Positions 50,801 through 64,000 of a DNA stretch of 64,000 nt are shown here, in pieces; within the stretch, counting starts at the first letter, position 1, and every line of letters begins with the position of its first letter. The translations under genes were made by a program, and so were the position numbers. The notes beneath the pieces were generated by a model, which worked only from the letters and a program-made list of their open reading frames with translations, had not been told where the DNA came from and made no database searches. Source of the stretch: Dirofilaria immitis (lineage: Eukaryota > Nematoda > Chromadorea > Rhabditida > Onchocercidae); the NCBI GenBank assembly GCA_024305405.1, contig JAKNDB010000092.1, positions 2,883,501 through 2,947,500 of the forward strand, given 5' to 3'.

Positions 50801-53548
50801 TAAGGCATGAAATTATTTATGGTCAAACATTGACCTTTATTCGTTTTATAATTGAAACTTTTGAAAAATGAGAGATTGAGCAAAAAATCTTTGGACAAAT
50901 AAATAAAGTCAAATTTCTTCACATTTGAGAAGTTATTACATTTAAAATAAAAAATTTTATTAGTAACCATTCAGTGTCACGTAAGAAGTAAAAGAAAGCT
51001 AATAATAAAATGTAAAATCTCCACTTTGAATGCAAATCTCCGGCAAAGATAAGCTTTACATAACGTCAATATATCTATCTTAGATGAATTGATTTTTTGA
51101 TAACTTCTTCGAATTTCAATTTGTATTCAAAAGGTATTCAAAAGGAAAAAATGAAAACAAACTCGTTTTATTCGCAACCGTCATAAAATGATGTTTACTC
51201 ACGAATCGTTTACTAATTTGCAATGATCTGACGTGTCGTTTGTTACAGAATACTATATGTTGTATTTAATTTTTCAAAAATTTTATCATTGGATGCCAGA
51301 TTTCGTCAACCACAGGAATAACTGATTGTCATCATAAAGATTGTATGTAAATGAGATATTTCTTCTTTTGCAATCTTTTTTATATCATCATTAGCGCACT
51401 ATATATGAATGCATATGGCATAATTTTTAATTCTTTTAAGAATCTGCGATTCTTTCAATTCTTATGATTAATTTAAGGAAATAAGCTTACGAGTTATAAT
51501 TGTTATTTTCATTGGTTGAATAAGACTGAAAGAAAATTCAGAAGCATATTTTTGAGAAGTACCTTCACTGATTTGGATGATAATTCTCCAAATAAAAGAT
51601 ATGTCTACTTGCTTATTTTATGTGCATTGATTTATGACGATTGATTGCAGAAAGATTATAGAAATATTTTATTGAATTTTGTTTACTTATAGTAAGCATT
51701 AATTACGCAGAATTACTAAATTGGTTTCTTTCAATATTCCATTTCTAGATCATTATAATCTATTTATAGATGATCGAAAATTAACTATTCATCTTCGATT
51801 GATGGAAAATTATCAAAAGATATTCTGCAAAGTTGAGGACGCGGAAATCGATGAGTCATAAATAATTTATGCAGTAAATTATTAATTTTTGGATAGTAAT
51901 ATTCTTAATATGCTTATTTCAAAAAAACTGAGACAAGATAAGCAAAAAATCGTTTTTAAATTAAGTAACACTAGGCAAAACTGGTTCATGAATTAATAAA
52001 CCTCATTGTAAAATATTTTCATCTTACTTTAATGATTCTAAATCAGTGGATTGCTTTAGAAGACATTTCACTTAAATTTTAACTTTTTTCGCATCATCAA
52101 GTGAGCTTCTCGTTGATATTAATGCAGTTAAATATTTTAATATATTGATTTCTGTGTCGAGAAAACTATTTGAATACTGATAAAAATAGAATTTCTTAAA
52201 ACTTCACTTTATGTATCATAAAAACATCAAGATCGTTTTTTCCAATATACTAGAAAGGCAAGAAAGCAAAAAGGCATAGCTAAAAATAACAATAGCAGCA
52301 AAGTACCAGTAATGAAATTAATTATGCTAAAATAGCAATAAAAATAACGATAGTTTAAATATTAAAATTACATATATTTATAGATAATAATTCGAAAATT
52401 TAACTCTTGCTAAGTTTGATCCGGAGTGGATCCAATTTTTGTTTTCCTTGAGTGATCACTAAAGCTGAAATAGGTGGAAAGTATTTCCGCTGTCGATAAG
52501 CAGATGTTGCTGAAGAGAACAGATTTGTCTTATAAAAAAAAATTGAATAACAACAATAAAACAATAAAAGGAAGTGTGACTGTATTGGAATGTATGCAGT
52601 ATGCAGAAATAGTACGGTAGTGCATGAATGAGGCAATGAAGAGGAAAAAACGTATATATTACAAATTATGCTATTCAAAGACGGTTAAATATGAAAAGAC
52701 AGAAGAGATAAGAGATATCCTTAACTACTTCAATACACATATTTTGCAGACAGGTAATGGACAGGTTATTTTACCGTTTCATTTTCATTTTTATTACTTT
52801 CCCGAAATTCCTAAGAAAAATAGATATCAGAGTTTATTTTCCTCAAATCTGATTGTAAGAATTGTTTTCGTCTTTTGAAGATAGAGAGACAAAATTGTAA
52901 GGATTAGGGCTCCGTCATTAAATAATATTGACATTAGGAATAAACAAAAAAATAAGAATAAAATAAATTCCATGAAATGTATAATATTGAATGAGATATT
53001 CAAAAGCAAATAAATTTAACAAAAATGCTGAAATTAAATGCTGGTCGCCTGAATGAATTTTAAGTAAACAAAGCCTTTAAGGCCCGTACTTAAACTGATG
53101 TGAAGTAGAACTGAATTGAATATAACTGGCTAAGAAAAGCTTCAACTGAAACAAAACTGAGTGAAGTAAAATAAGCTGGAATGAGTTGATTAAAGTGCTG
53201 CTTCTTTAATTTTGTTGATTTTCATTGACCGTATCCATAGCGGCTCCCTGCTGATTTACTGCGGAATTGCCGAACCCGAGTTACCTGACGAGATCAGTTG
53301 AACGCATTTTGTCAGGAGGGTGAAAAGGCGATAGGTGCTTTCAAATAACTGAGTGGAATGGCAAGGAAAAGAGAGAATAACAAAAGAAATTGAATTATAA
53401 TGGTATCTAAATCTTTGAAATCACAGTTTCCCACTGAATATCTAAAATACAGAAATGACATTATTTCGAAATAATAAAATAATAATTTGGAGGAAGCAAC
53501 TGCGGAAGGGTAAGATGAGACAAGTGCACACATTTGGTTCAGTTTTTA
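47816..53548. other. Long gene-poor stretch
   Basis: No supported gene. A 23-base match to the start of the zinc-finger gene (AAAATGTTTGAAAATATCGA) lies at about 48876, apparently another relic. A short (AT)n run is at 48771-48788. A 90-codon + ORF at 49429-49701 has no motif. Confidence 0.55.
48771..48788. repeat. (AT)n short microsatellite
   Basis: About nine AT units. Confidence 0.9.
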
Positions 53549-56500
53549 TTATGCATATTGTTGTTGTGATGGTGGTATTGAAGATGATGGTTGTTGTGAT
53601 ACTAAATGATGTTCTTTACGTGTCAGCATCTCTTTCAACAAATTTTCTTCCATTCCCACTGTCGAATATTTACTGAGCAAATGAGCAGCCTGACGTGCAA
53701 GAAGCCTGAAATTTTTGAATTCAGAATAAATTTTTTGCGTGGAAAATTATTCGTATTAAATCTCATTCTAACTCAAATTTAAATACATCAGAAAAATAGC
53801 AGTTAATAATAAAGCTCATTATCATTGCAGAAATCCTTTTCAGTATATTTCAAGAAATATTTGACATTTAAAGACTGTTAACAAGAAATAGTTTTGCAGA
53901 GCGTCCAGTATTTCAAAAAAGGTTTAAAAGAGTAGTAATGTGTTAGCTTAAGCATTTAGTATTAAAAATGTGATCGTACTCCAAGAATTTTTTATTAAAC
54001 TACTAGTTATAATAATAATATATGCAGATGACCATTCTGTTCCTTTATCTATTTTTATCATTCCCCATAGTAATATGTGAAAAAACATTGCAATATAAAG
54101 TTGCCGAGTTTTCCAATCACTTCCACAATATCTTGGAACTCACAAACTGAGAAGAGGATAATTGCCATGTGTCAAAAATAATCGGCACCGCGCTACTAAT
54201 TAGAAAGGTCAAAGGGCGACACAACTCAGCACGCTCAACTAGAATAGTGCTCGAATATCGTAAAAATTCAAGTACTTTCGACGCTACATATTGTTTTCTT
54301 CAAATACAGTAATGAGTACTTTATTTTCAAGAGTGCAGAAATAATCCTCCTTCACAATCTTTGCAAGTAAGAGGTGATGGAATAAAAAAATTTGTTGCAA
54401 AATCTACTCCTCAACCACTACATATTCCAACAAGAGTTCCAGAGTAGTTAAACGATTGCCGTATTATTTCATTCAAAGTAAATAAAAAAGATGTCATATT
54501 TGTGGTGAATTCTATTTAGGGACATTTTCAATAAATATAAAACAATGATGATGACACGAAGATTCTAAGCTCTTTTGTTATTTCTTCTAAATACCTTCAA
54601 CAAATCAGTCGGTACTTACTTCAGTTCCTCGTAAACAACGTATAGTGGATGATCGTTAGCAATGGGAACGGAACGATATGCTGCCCATGCTGTAAGTATC
54701 GATAAGTGAATTTGAGCCGTCAGAGCAGAATTGTTTACCGCACTTCGTTCACCTGAAATTTGCATAAATCTGTATCTAATTCGGATTTACAATGTAATAA
54801 GGCATGTATGTATAGTATGCATGCCTAATGGCAACACATATATAGACAGAAAAGCTATAAAACTTGCTGCATGCCGATGAGAAGGACAAAAAAACGCCAA
54901 TATTTCTATGAGCAATTTCGGTGATTTGATGGCTAGAAAATTGAATTATTTATTATTTGGAATGAAGGGCTTAGGCCGAGATATATAACCAACTACTGCT
55001 AGTTTTCTTGACATTAGTTATAGTAACTCCATCCTTTAGAAGTCCATTTAAAATTTGATCATTAAGCAGTAATACAAGAGTTATCCTCTGCAATCTATTT
55101 AACTTATACGGTAACGCTTTTCTTTGGTCTTCGATAAAAAAATGGAGTTGGATTGTTTTACTATTGATAAAATTTTAAATTCAAACCTCGATCTCCGAAA
55201 AGTGTTAGCACTTTAAATGCCGCATAGTCACAACGATCGAAGTTCAGCGACTGTAATTTATTGCACAAATCATTGAATTTTGGTGCCAACGTATCAAAAC
55301 CCATTAAGCAAATGGTTGATACGGGTAATCTACAAAAATTTGTTACAAAATTAATCAATTTCTACTGAAATAATTTGTAATTTTCTAATTCTAAAAACTT
55401 ACACTTACAGCAAAATTTTTTTAAACCTATCCAGTAGATCATCAAATAAGTAAGTGTTCCATATATATATGTGCAAATATAACGTGAAATCTTGGTGTAT
55501 ATCAACACTTATTGTAAATAAATAAATACTGACGGATTATTGCCAAATTGTATGGAAATTGGCAAGTGGCTGTGAAGAATATGGAATGTGAAATCAAGAA
55601 CATGAATTGGTGCCCAGGATGTATAAATTAATGCTATTTGATCATCGACCTGAAAAAATAATTCATATGAAAAGCCAATAACGTTTGTTATGTTGCTATA
55701 AACAAAAACAATTAAGAAATGTATTTGAAATAAGTGTTTCACTTTTAATTCCCTTATTGGCGAATTAATATTAGTGTTAAAATACGATTTCTTTTTTCAA
55801 AATGGATTTTTAAAACTAATATATTTTTGAAATGTTTCTCAAAAATGTCTCACTCCAAAAAGCTTAATTTAAGAGGCAGGAAGTTTCTCGAGCATGTTAA
55901 TAAAATCTTATTGATAAATGATTTTTCAAAAATGCTTTATAAACCTTCATTTAAACCAGCTACCCTTCCGAGGATTACGGTAGAAATCATAAAATGCTTC
56001 AAGTACAGTTTGTGAGTAATTCCTTTTTGTTTTTAAATTTAAATTTGCAATATACGTTTTTTTTAATTATGATAAGTGAAGGCATGGCAGAAGATTTGCT
56101 TTTCATCCTTTTATTAATGTCTCAATATTGGCTTTTAATCATGATGCCCAAAGTTAATAATTAAATTAAATAATCTAGAATCTGCTTTCGGATTTCAGTG
56201 TCAAGGTACTAGGGTAACAGAGGACAATAAAAGGAATCAGGTAAGTGATGAGGTATATATCTTTACTAAAAGCTACCTAGAAAAATTTATCGATTATTGC
56301 GAGAAGAACAATGTTACAAGAAAGTAGTAAAACTGATGTAATAAAAATTTCAATATTATATGTAATTATATTAGAATAAGAAAATTATTTCATTTCAAAA
56401 TTAATTCCAATGCTTTTATGGAATAATCATTATTTAACTATAATTGAGTTTACTGCAAAGACTCATGTGATTATATGATTATCATTACATAAAACAATTG

Positions 56501-59500
56501 ATCGTCGAGAACTTATTCAAAAATTTGATTTTTGTTGAACTTTTGATTTGAAAGCAATTTTATAATTTTTCTGCAAATCTGTAATTTGGCTGAACTTACC
56601 GGCAATTGTTCAAAGTACGGTGCATTTTTAGCCCATGTAACAATTGAATTGAGGCTTTCTTCGATAACCGACTTGCAGTACTGGAATGCATCTCGAGTTT
56701 TGTCACCTTTACCTAATAAATGTAGGAGGAGATTTGGATCCAGCAAAGATTCTGTACAGCTGCACAGAAGAGCCGTTTGTTTTGGAGCATAAAAAACATT
56801 GTCAATAGTTTTTTCGGTAGGTAGCGGACAGATAGGCAAAAGTGGTGAGGAACGGTCTGTTGTGGTACCAGCTGCTGGAGTTGCTGCTACTGCTACCGGT
56901 GTCATTGCTGTCATTGCCGTATAAGATGAGGTTGGTGGACAAAATGGTGAATAATCGGCAGGAAGCGAAGATTGCGAAAAACCTAAAACTGAACTTCTTA
57001 AAAGTTAAATCAAATGTAAATTCATTTGTATAAAAGTGAAAAGAAAAAGTTACAGTCTTCATTTTTAGTTAAATTTCAAAAGATTGTAGTGATTCAGCAG
57101 TAAAAGCTATACTTTGAAAGTCAAATCTTCGAAGCTAAAATCTCTTCAAATTAGGATCGTATGAATCAATAGTTATTTTAAATTAAAAACTTCGAATGAA
57201 TACTCACTGGCTTCGGTATAACCATCGAAAGGTTCTGGTTTAACGCATGAATAGATGGGAAACGACGAACTACGTAATAATGGGTCATCGATGGATGAAC
57301 CAAGTAAAGCAGCCAAGTTATCACAATTTGGTAAATACGCACTCGGTCGCGGCACCACGTAATCTATAAATTAAATATTCAGTATAGATAAATCTAGACA
57401 TGTAAGCCATGAAATTTAGAAAAAAAAGAGCAATGGATAAAAAGGTTAAAACATTAATTCGAATGAGTATAAATATAAAAAAATGCTATAAATATCTGTC
57501 GTTTTGGATTATTTTACGATGCTGAAAATTTTAACAGATTTTCACTGAATATGAAAAAGAAGAAAGCTGATAGCTTGTAAAAATTGAAAGAACATGCTGA
57601 AGTGTTTCATTCAATCTATCATAAATGTTGTTTATAAATATATCATTTTTAAAATATATTTAGTAGATCGATTTCTAGGTATATTGACATTTGCATTTTT
57701 GAAGTCATTACACAACCACCACATTATATATTTTCTAGCAACGATTAAAAACTTCATCTTAGAGTAAAATTCTGAAATTTACTAGTTGGAGATTGCGTAC
57801 TGCTTGAAAGCGTTGGCGATTGTAGCAATGCATCATAATCATTTTTGAATTTTTGACTTCCACTTGTATCAAAATATTGTGCATGTACGGCAGTAGCTGA
57901 GGTTGCAGTTGCTGATGCTGCTATTCCAGTAGATGTACTTTAAAAAATAAAAATTTAGGATTGAACGTTTGCTCAGTTATAGGATAACAATAACGAGGTA
58001 TCTAATCTTGTCCAATATTTTTGCAGTGAACGTCATGTAAAGAAAAATTATAAAAAGTATGAAACAAACCTGCTAGAAACTTGCTGTTCCGTGGTATTTT
58101 GACTAAAAAATTATGTGTTCCATTGGTACGAAGCGCTATGCGTTGCATACGTTGCGCACGATCACGTTTATAATATGAACCAAATTTGTTGCGGCCACCA
58201 CGCATGCGATCTTCACGAACTGCTGCAAATCGTTCTCTTCCAAGATAATTTAGATTTCAGACTTCTTTTATAAACATAAATATTTCTCTATACTTTTTTC
58301 AATGTTTCCATTCCAAAAAAATTATTCGATTCGATAGGAATCATTTCACTTTGTTTCCTTCAATTTATTTTCCCATTTTGCTTCATCGAGCCTTTGACCA
58401 AATATCGCATTATGTTTTTAGTCAATATTTGCATTCTGCGCCATTTATTATTTGTTACAATTAGTACTATATTGCCTAGGAATCGGTATTTTACAAAGGT
58501 AAAAATTACATGTCAAGAAGTGTCATCTATGTGCAGATATTTGTCGCATGAAAATTGAAGAGCCGAAAAGGACATCCTGAGGTCAACATCTATTGTCCTC
58601 GCTGGATATAGGGATAAGAGTGAAAAAGAGGACAGCAAGTTGAGCTTTGTTTTCACTAACTTTACAACTCTTTCCTTATCCTCTCATTCATAGCAATGGC
58701 ACTAGTAGCAAGTGTAGTGGTAATAATAATAGCTATTCAGGCAGATCCCTTTAATTTATTCAATAAAACTCTTTTCTATCCGAATTTTCCGGTGTGCACT
58801 TTTCCTTCTACTCATCAGCATGGATCACATCTTCCACATAAATTATCCTCATCCTTTAGATCGGATCATATGGCATAGGTATAGTAGCACTCATTTCTCG
58901 CTCCCGTAATTAACGTATACATTTTACTGGCCCTCTTTCTATCCCATTTTCCACCAAATTTTTACCTTCTTTTATATATCTTTTTTTGCTGGAATAGTGT
59001 TAGCTTTCTATTACTGTCATAAGATGAATTTCCTGTAGTCGAACGGAACAATTAGTAGCAATTAAAGAGGAATTTCTGAGTCAAAAGATCTATTAAGATG
59101 ACCATTTTTCAAGCATGATAGAACAGCTAATAGAGGATGTTAATAGTTTAAGAAATAATTGTGAATTAATTGTACTATTAGTCATTTATTTATCCAAAGT
59201 ATTAAAGAAAGTGCTACGAATAATGTTGATATTTATTTTATTTATATATGTAAATATAAATATAAATATATAGCTTAGCCAATCTTAAGTTTAATATAAA
59301 TTGAAAGTTTGATTAGAGTGAAATAATGCGCCATCAAAAATAGTCACATACTAAAAATTATCGCGACACAATTTCTATTTATTTCTCCTTATTCCTCCAA
59401 TCGATAAATGAAATCTTTAAGACTAATCAAAAAAACTTGTTTTTTAACTGTTCCCTGGAAATTAGTTAATCAACTCTAGCAGGCATTTCTTAAAAAAGAG

Positions 59501-62500
59501 GAGAGAGAAAAAGCCAATATTTCTGAATTAGCAACTACAAAGGACATTGGGTATAAAGAAAAGAAAAATAATTTCTATCTTCCACCATTAGCAAAGAAAA
59601 AAGAAATGAATTCAACGAAACCGTCAATTTCTGCGAATGGAAAGAAAGCAAAAACAAAAATATCAAAAAAAAATCAAATTATTTTTTCTGGAAAGAACAT
59701 TTTTCCAGAAAAAGTGATGCTATATACGGTTAAATGGCCCATTACAAATAATAGTTTGAATGCCATCACTTGAAAAAATATAGGAAATTCAACAGCTTTG
59801 AAGTGAAAAAGAAACAATGAAATGGATCTCTTACAGAATCCTACAGTATAATTTGAATATTATTACAAAAAATAAATCTGATCGTATAATGAAGAGGAAG
59901 CATAAGTGCATGAAATGATGGATTATGCAAATTAAGAGGAGACTGTAAGGGAAAAGGTATGCTTATTAGGCAAAAAATCATTGTTATGTTTCGTTAAAGT
60001 TGTATCACGTTTTCATTATAAAAATGACGCTTAATTGTTGTGATCTAAATGGAATAAAGATGGACTGCATGAGAGAAATAGAAATTTTAGATTTACTGAT
60101 CAAAATTGGTTTTATGAATAAATTATGTTATATTTTTTTCAAAACATAACTCAAGTATGAGATTGAATCTTCGAATTTGATCCGGATTCAAATCAAAAGT
60201 CGCTTCTTTGTTTTGGAAATGTTATTTTATGGGTTTCCAAAATTTTATACATTTTATTCGTGAAAGAATTTATTTTCAAGAAATTTCAAAAAACGAAATA
60301 TGCACTGAAATCAAGACATGAAGAGTCCAAGATATTCAACCTTAAAAGAATATGAAACGTACTTATCTACAAATCACAAAATAAACCCACATAAAACACA
60401 AATGGTTGACATGCAGAAGGTTCAAATAAAAATAATATATGCATAAATTATTTTCAATTTTTTCAAGTTATTACATTTCGTAATCAGATATGAAGAGACT
60501 ATGTATCGTATTCCCAAAAAAGAAATAATGATAATGTTGAATACTACATCAAATGTGTTTCGTATTATCAATGACGAATAATTCATGTGAACTTCTTAGT
60601 AGCATATAATACTTTATACTTCTAAGTGAAAGTTTTCTTAGGTTTTATCAAATGCTATAGTTTTATAAAGAGAGATTTAAGTAGAATAACAACAAGCTTT
60701 GTGCGCATCTATAAAATATATAAACTTCTCATTTCGAAGTCAATAATGATTTCCAAATTTTAAATGTGAATTATTTGAGTATTCAGTACGAAGATTTTTC
60801 AGTTCTTGTATGATTTACAATATGTGGATAGCATGTGTAAGGCCGATTCAATGGTGCTGGTACCATTTTTATTTTCACTACGGGGTTAAGTTACTATCAT
60901 GAGTTCATTTCAATTTGTTTGAGACTAGAAATACTTCATTTTATATTTAGAGACTTTGCCGGACATTAATACTGCATAATGATATGAATAATAAATAGGA
61001 CTGAATTAAAGACGTTTAAATCAGAAATGAAGAGTTAGGAATTAAGCTTATCAGTTTATTGTCGCTGCAAAATCTCTGAACTGTTTCATTTTTTCCCTTT
61101 CGCTTTTCAACTTTTATTGATTCCTTCTGTAACGAGCAATAGTGCGTGGAAGCTATTTTAAACTTTTTAATCGATGATAGTGCCTGTGCTTAGGAATAAA
61201 AAGTGGGTATTGTGTATGGGAGTAGAGGAGCAGCATCCATTCCATGGATCGCTTTTTGAAACACTTTTTGTGTACCCATATATTATTCAAACATTTTTCT
61301 ACCGAGGAGAGAGTAACTAGCACCCAACACCCCTACCGTCGACAACGACAATTTCATTTTCGAAATATATGTGTGTGCACAAAAACCGGTCATCATTATC
61401 CAGCCAACATGCCTGCAGCCATCCTCAACTATCGAACTGTTGTTGTCAGCCATAAACTTTCTGAAGGATTTGATATTGATTGATTCATGAAAGCAAAATT
61501 CTAGAAATTACTGCTAATTTCCAAAGTTCCTAATTAAAATTTTTGGAATTAATTGAGATTCTAAAATGAACGCATAAATTCTGAAAACTTGAAATTAAAT
61601 CTTCAATTTTCTGTCAGAATTTTTATAATCATCTTTTCAAGTCATTTAAGTGGAATTTAGGTGCAGGAAATGAATCAAGTTGCCTTGATTTGAATAAGAT
61701 GGAATATAATTCCCTTTTCGGATTAGAAACTCGACTTTCTTTGAAGGTAAATGTAAAGTAATGAAATGCTTTTTCTAAATTGTTATCTCAAATTTTGGAA
61801 ATCAATCCCAGCATATTTTGAACAGATAAATTCACTATTCAATTCGAAATAAGGATTCTGATTTGATTTAGAAAAAAGGCGCGCGCCAATTGTCTCTATT
61901 CCCTCCATTATACGTTCTTTGTTTTACTACTAAGTTCTGTTTAAATCTTTCCAATTTTAAATTGATGGACGAATTTTTGATTGCACTAGCTGCAGCCACT
62001 AGCCAATTCATATCTTAGAGGGCCGCCTTCGGAAAACTGGATGCAAATATAAATGAAATTTTACGATAGAATAGTAAATGACAACATTGGGATGACATTG
62101 ACATGATTGAATCATAACGGTTGGATGAAGGTGAAGATGGAAAAGTGGGATAATACATGTGCGTGATTGATTTGGGAAAAGATTTCATCAATTAGCTTAT
62201 CGGTAGAAAAAATGAATTTCGTCAACGGAAATTCTTTCTTCTGGAAATAATAATTTGAAAAGACGCAGGAGTAAAAGTGAATAGTAGATATTTTCATTCA
62301 AATAATTGATAATGATTATGCTGAGGTATATTTGATTATTACAGAAATCAAAAATGATTCTTTTAAAATGATTTAATAATCAAAAATTGTAAACGACTTT
62401 TTCAACTATCTCGTCCAGCGCATTCTCTCTATCAAGAAATATGTACGATACTTATTTGGTTTGACCCTATATTTCTCATCTCTACAGCATGTTTTGTGAT

Positions 62501-63387
62501 TTGTTTGCTTCAACTTATATATGAAATAATTTTGATTATATTCCAAATAATTTGGTTTAATTACATAGTTTCAATGATTTGAAATCTGTAAGATTATGTA
62601 TCTAAATTTCTCTAATTTGCAGAGATAATGTGCGCAATAGTATTTCCCACCATATTACGGTAATATAATTGGAATGTGTTGAATTCTGAAGTGTGTAAAC
62701 AAAAAGTTGTCATACGCACACATATATAAGATACAAATGGTACGGTATATATTAGTCATTATTAAGCAAACAGATTATTCATTTTGCATGAACAGAAAAA
62801 TCTTCGTAAATATTTTGAAATCAATTTCATATGTATTACTTCTCCCTTTAAAATAAAAAAATGAGAATATAATTATCTTTAAGAGATGTGCTTTTATCAG
62901 TGGATTCATTCCGTGAAAAGATCATTAAAGAAATCATGGCCCGAAAAATATTCAAAAGAGATAAAAAGAATCTTGTATCTGTCCGAAATTGTATTTATTA
63001 TAGAATTTTCTGACAATTTAGTTCAGAAAGTATTACTCAAAACTAAAATAAATTAAGGTTTTTAAATGTTGGTTAATTAAAATAAAGCAGAAGCTTAAAA
63101 TTTCTGTTAACTCTCAAATTTAAACGTAAAGCGAAGAGGTGAACAAAATTACACGAACATTTGATACATTTCATATTAAAAATTCCCTACAAATATTTTT
63201 GTACTATGGACAGTTTAAATTAAAAAAATTGGAATGAAAAAAATTTTTGAAAAATGCTTTATTTGACTGACTACTAACCTTCAACTTTCATACCACGTTG
63301 TATACATTTTTGGAATCGACAGTGTGGACATCGTTTTCGACATGATTTATCTACCGCGCAATTCTGATCCGCCGAACACTGATATGA
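53549..63387 (-). CDS. nhr-25: NR5A/FTZ-F1 nuclear receptor (5' end outside window)
   Basis: Nine exons in phase: 63279-63387, 58081-58234, 57783-57937, 57208-57363, 56600-56982, 55534-55649, 55187-55329, 54620-54752 and 53549-53705 (TAA at 53549-53551), 501 visible residues. The first exon carries the second zinc finger ([17 protein letters not shown], then CRFQKC). The next has [20 protein letters not shown], the FTZ-F1 box that defines NR5 receptors and reads bases 5' of the AGGTCA half-site. A Ser/Thr/Ala-rich hinge with KPEPFDG follows. The ligand-binding domain shows [29 protein letters not shown] and the AF-2 helix LLKEML near the C-terminus, then a Gln-rich tail. The first zinc finger and P-box are beyond the right edge. 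NHR-25 controls epidermal differentiation and moulting in Caenorhabditis elegans. The intron after 63279 is 5.0 kb, much longer than the others, and could hold regulatory DNA. Confidence 0.95.
58235..63278 (-). other. 5-kb intron of nhr-25
   Basis: Begins GTTAGT after the second zinc-finger exon and ends just before AACG of the FTZ-F1 box exon. It contains small open frames on the + strand, including a Lys-rich frame at 59486-59773 and a 60-codon frame at 58696-58878 that starts with a signal-peptide-like hydrophobic segment. None has clear gene structure. Confidence 0.8.
59486..59773 (+). other. Lysine-rich open frame inside the nhr-25 intron
   Basis: After CTCTAGCAG, an open frame of 96 codons runs antisense to nhr-25 to TGA 59771-59773. 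Content is Lys/Glu/Ser-rich ([28 protein letters not shown]), which A-rich DNA yields easily by chance. It has no ATG before codon 46. A nested exon is possible but weak. Confidence 0.2.
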
Positions 63388-64000
63388 CTGAATTTGAATT
63401 TTTTAAATTTGAAACATTTAAATGAACCAAATGGAATTAAAATAACAGTAATTAAATCTCATTCAAAAGAGAGTTTATTAATTTTGTACATAACAAGTGT
63501 TTTTAATCGAAAGCTAAACCACTTGATTTTATGAGATTATATTTTGTGTGATATTTGTTATTCTCTTGTTAAATAAATAAGCGATTTCTAATTTTCACTT
63601 TTAAAACTTTCACCCGAGAAACATAAAGCATGAAACAAAATTCCTTTATTTCAGATTTCCTTATCTTCAAGAAAAAGAAATTGAAAGTAATTTGTAATTA
63701 AAAAAATGTTAGCAGTTTTATCAATTTTTTACTAAAGAAAATTTTTTAAATTTTAATACTAAATTCTCAAAAAAAAATGAATGAAAACAAACCTTTTATT
63801 TTGTACTGTTCGTTTAAAGAAGCCCTGTAAATGGAACACCTTATTTTCAAAAGCGATATAATTTTAGAAATAAATTGCTTAAAATAAAAATATTTCCATC
63901 TTTCTGCAAAATTTTATTCTTATTTCCATTTTTCAGCAATGAAAAACAATGAGATGAATAATTCTTAGAATTGAAAATATTTTTAAATTGATTTGAATAA
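63388..64000. other. nhr-25 intron sequence to the window edge
   Basis: AT-rich. The exon with the first zinc finger (C-x2-C ... GFFKR) was looked for on the minus strand and is not present, so the intron continues past base 64000. Confidence 0.7.

Noticed and set aside
52400..53676. Several 60-92 codon frames on both strands
   Set aside because: Low-complexity hydrophobic or Ile/Lys-rich translations typical of AT-rich noise; the 53455-53676 frame is antisense to the last nhr-25 exon.
56586..57033. Two + strand open frames of 63-68 codons
   Set aside because: Antisense shadows of the nhr-25 ligand-binding domain exon at 56600-56982.

Overview
The window looks like nuclear DNA from a nematode. 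It is strongly AT-rich and gene-poor. Genes are cut into many short exons with GT-AG introns, and acceptors mostly end in the nematode-type TTTTCAG. The mix of genes (a LIN-12/Notch relative, an NR5A/FTZ-F1 receptor, kinetochore proteins) and the AT-rich intergenic DNA suggest a parasitic clade III (spirurid/filarial-like) nematode, but nothing here fixes the species. No tRNA, rRNA, CRISPR array or intact transposon was recognised.

Layout. (1) 0.6-2.3 kb, + strand: the last two exons of a rhodopsin-like GPCR whose 5' part lies before the window. (2) 3.4-6.9 kb, +: an eight-exon gene of unknown family. (3) 10.5-14.5 kb, +: a broken LIN-12/Notch-like gene with a LIN-12/Notch repeat, membrane span, RAM-like motif and ankyrin repeats, carrying one-base deletions. 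(4) 17.3-27.8 kb, -: three genes on one strand. In transcription order they are a multi-pass membrane protein, a Zwilch kinetochore protein (13 exons, one GC-AG intron) and a Mis12 kinetochore protein (4 exons, one-base break in its first exon). (5) 32.9-33.7 kb, +: a small TMEM60-like membrane protein. (6) 34.3-34.9 kb, -: possible exons of an unknown gene. (7) 35.6-36.5 kb, +: a SnoaL/DUF4440-like small protein, first exon not found. (8) 39-48 kb: debris, comprising a lone C-terminal fragment of succinyl-CoA ligase alpha and two convergent, decayed C2H2 zinc-finger genes. (9) 53.5-63.4 kb, -: nine exons of the NR5A nuclear receptor (nhr-25/ftz-f1), whose first zinc finger lies beyond the right edge; one intron is about 5 kb.

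How the genes relate. Zwilch (RZZ complex) and Mis12 (KMN network) both act at the kinetochore and sit next to each other on one strand with about 1.4 kb between stop and start; the membrane-protein gene lies a similar distance upstream. A loose operon is possible but not shown. The NR5A receptor is a transcription factor for epidermal development and moulting in nematodes. The other genes show no evident joint function.

Reading caution. Several coding exons are broken by exactly one missing base (mis-12, two ankyrin exons of the Notch-like gene, one junction of the membrane protein). Because mis-12 should be essential, some of these may be assembly errors rather than mutations.
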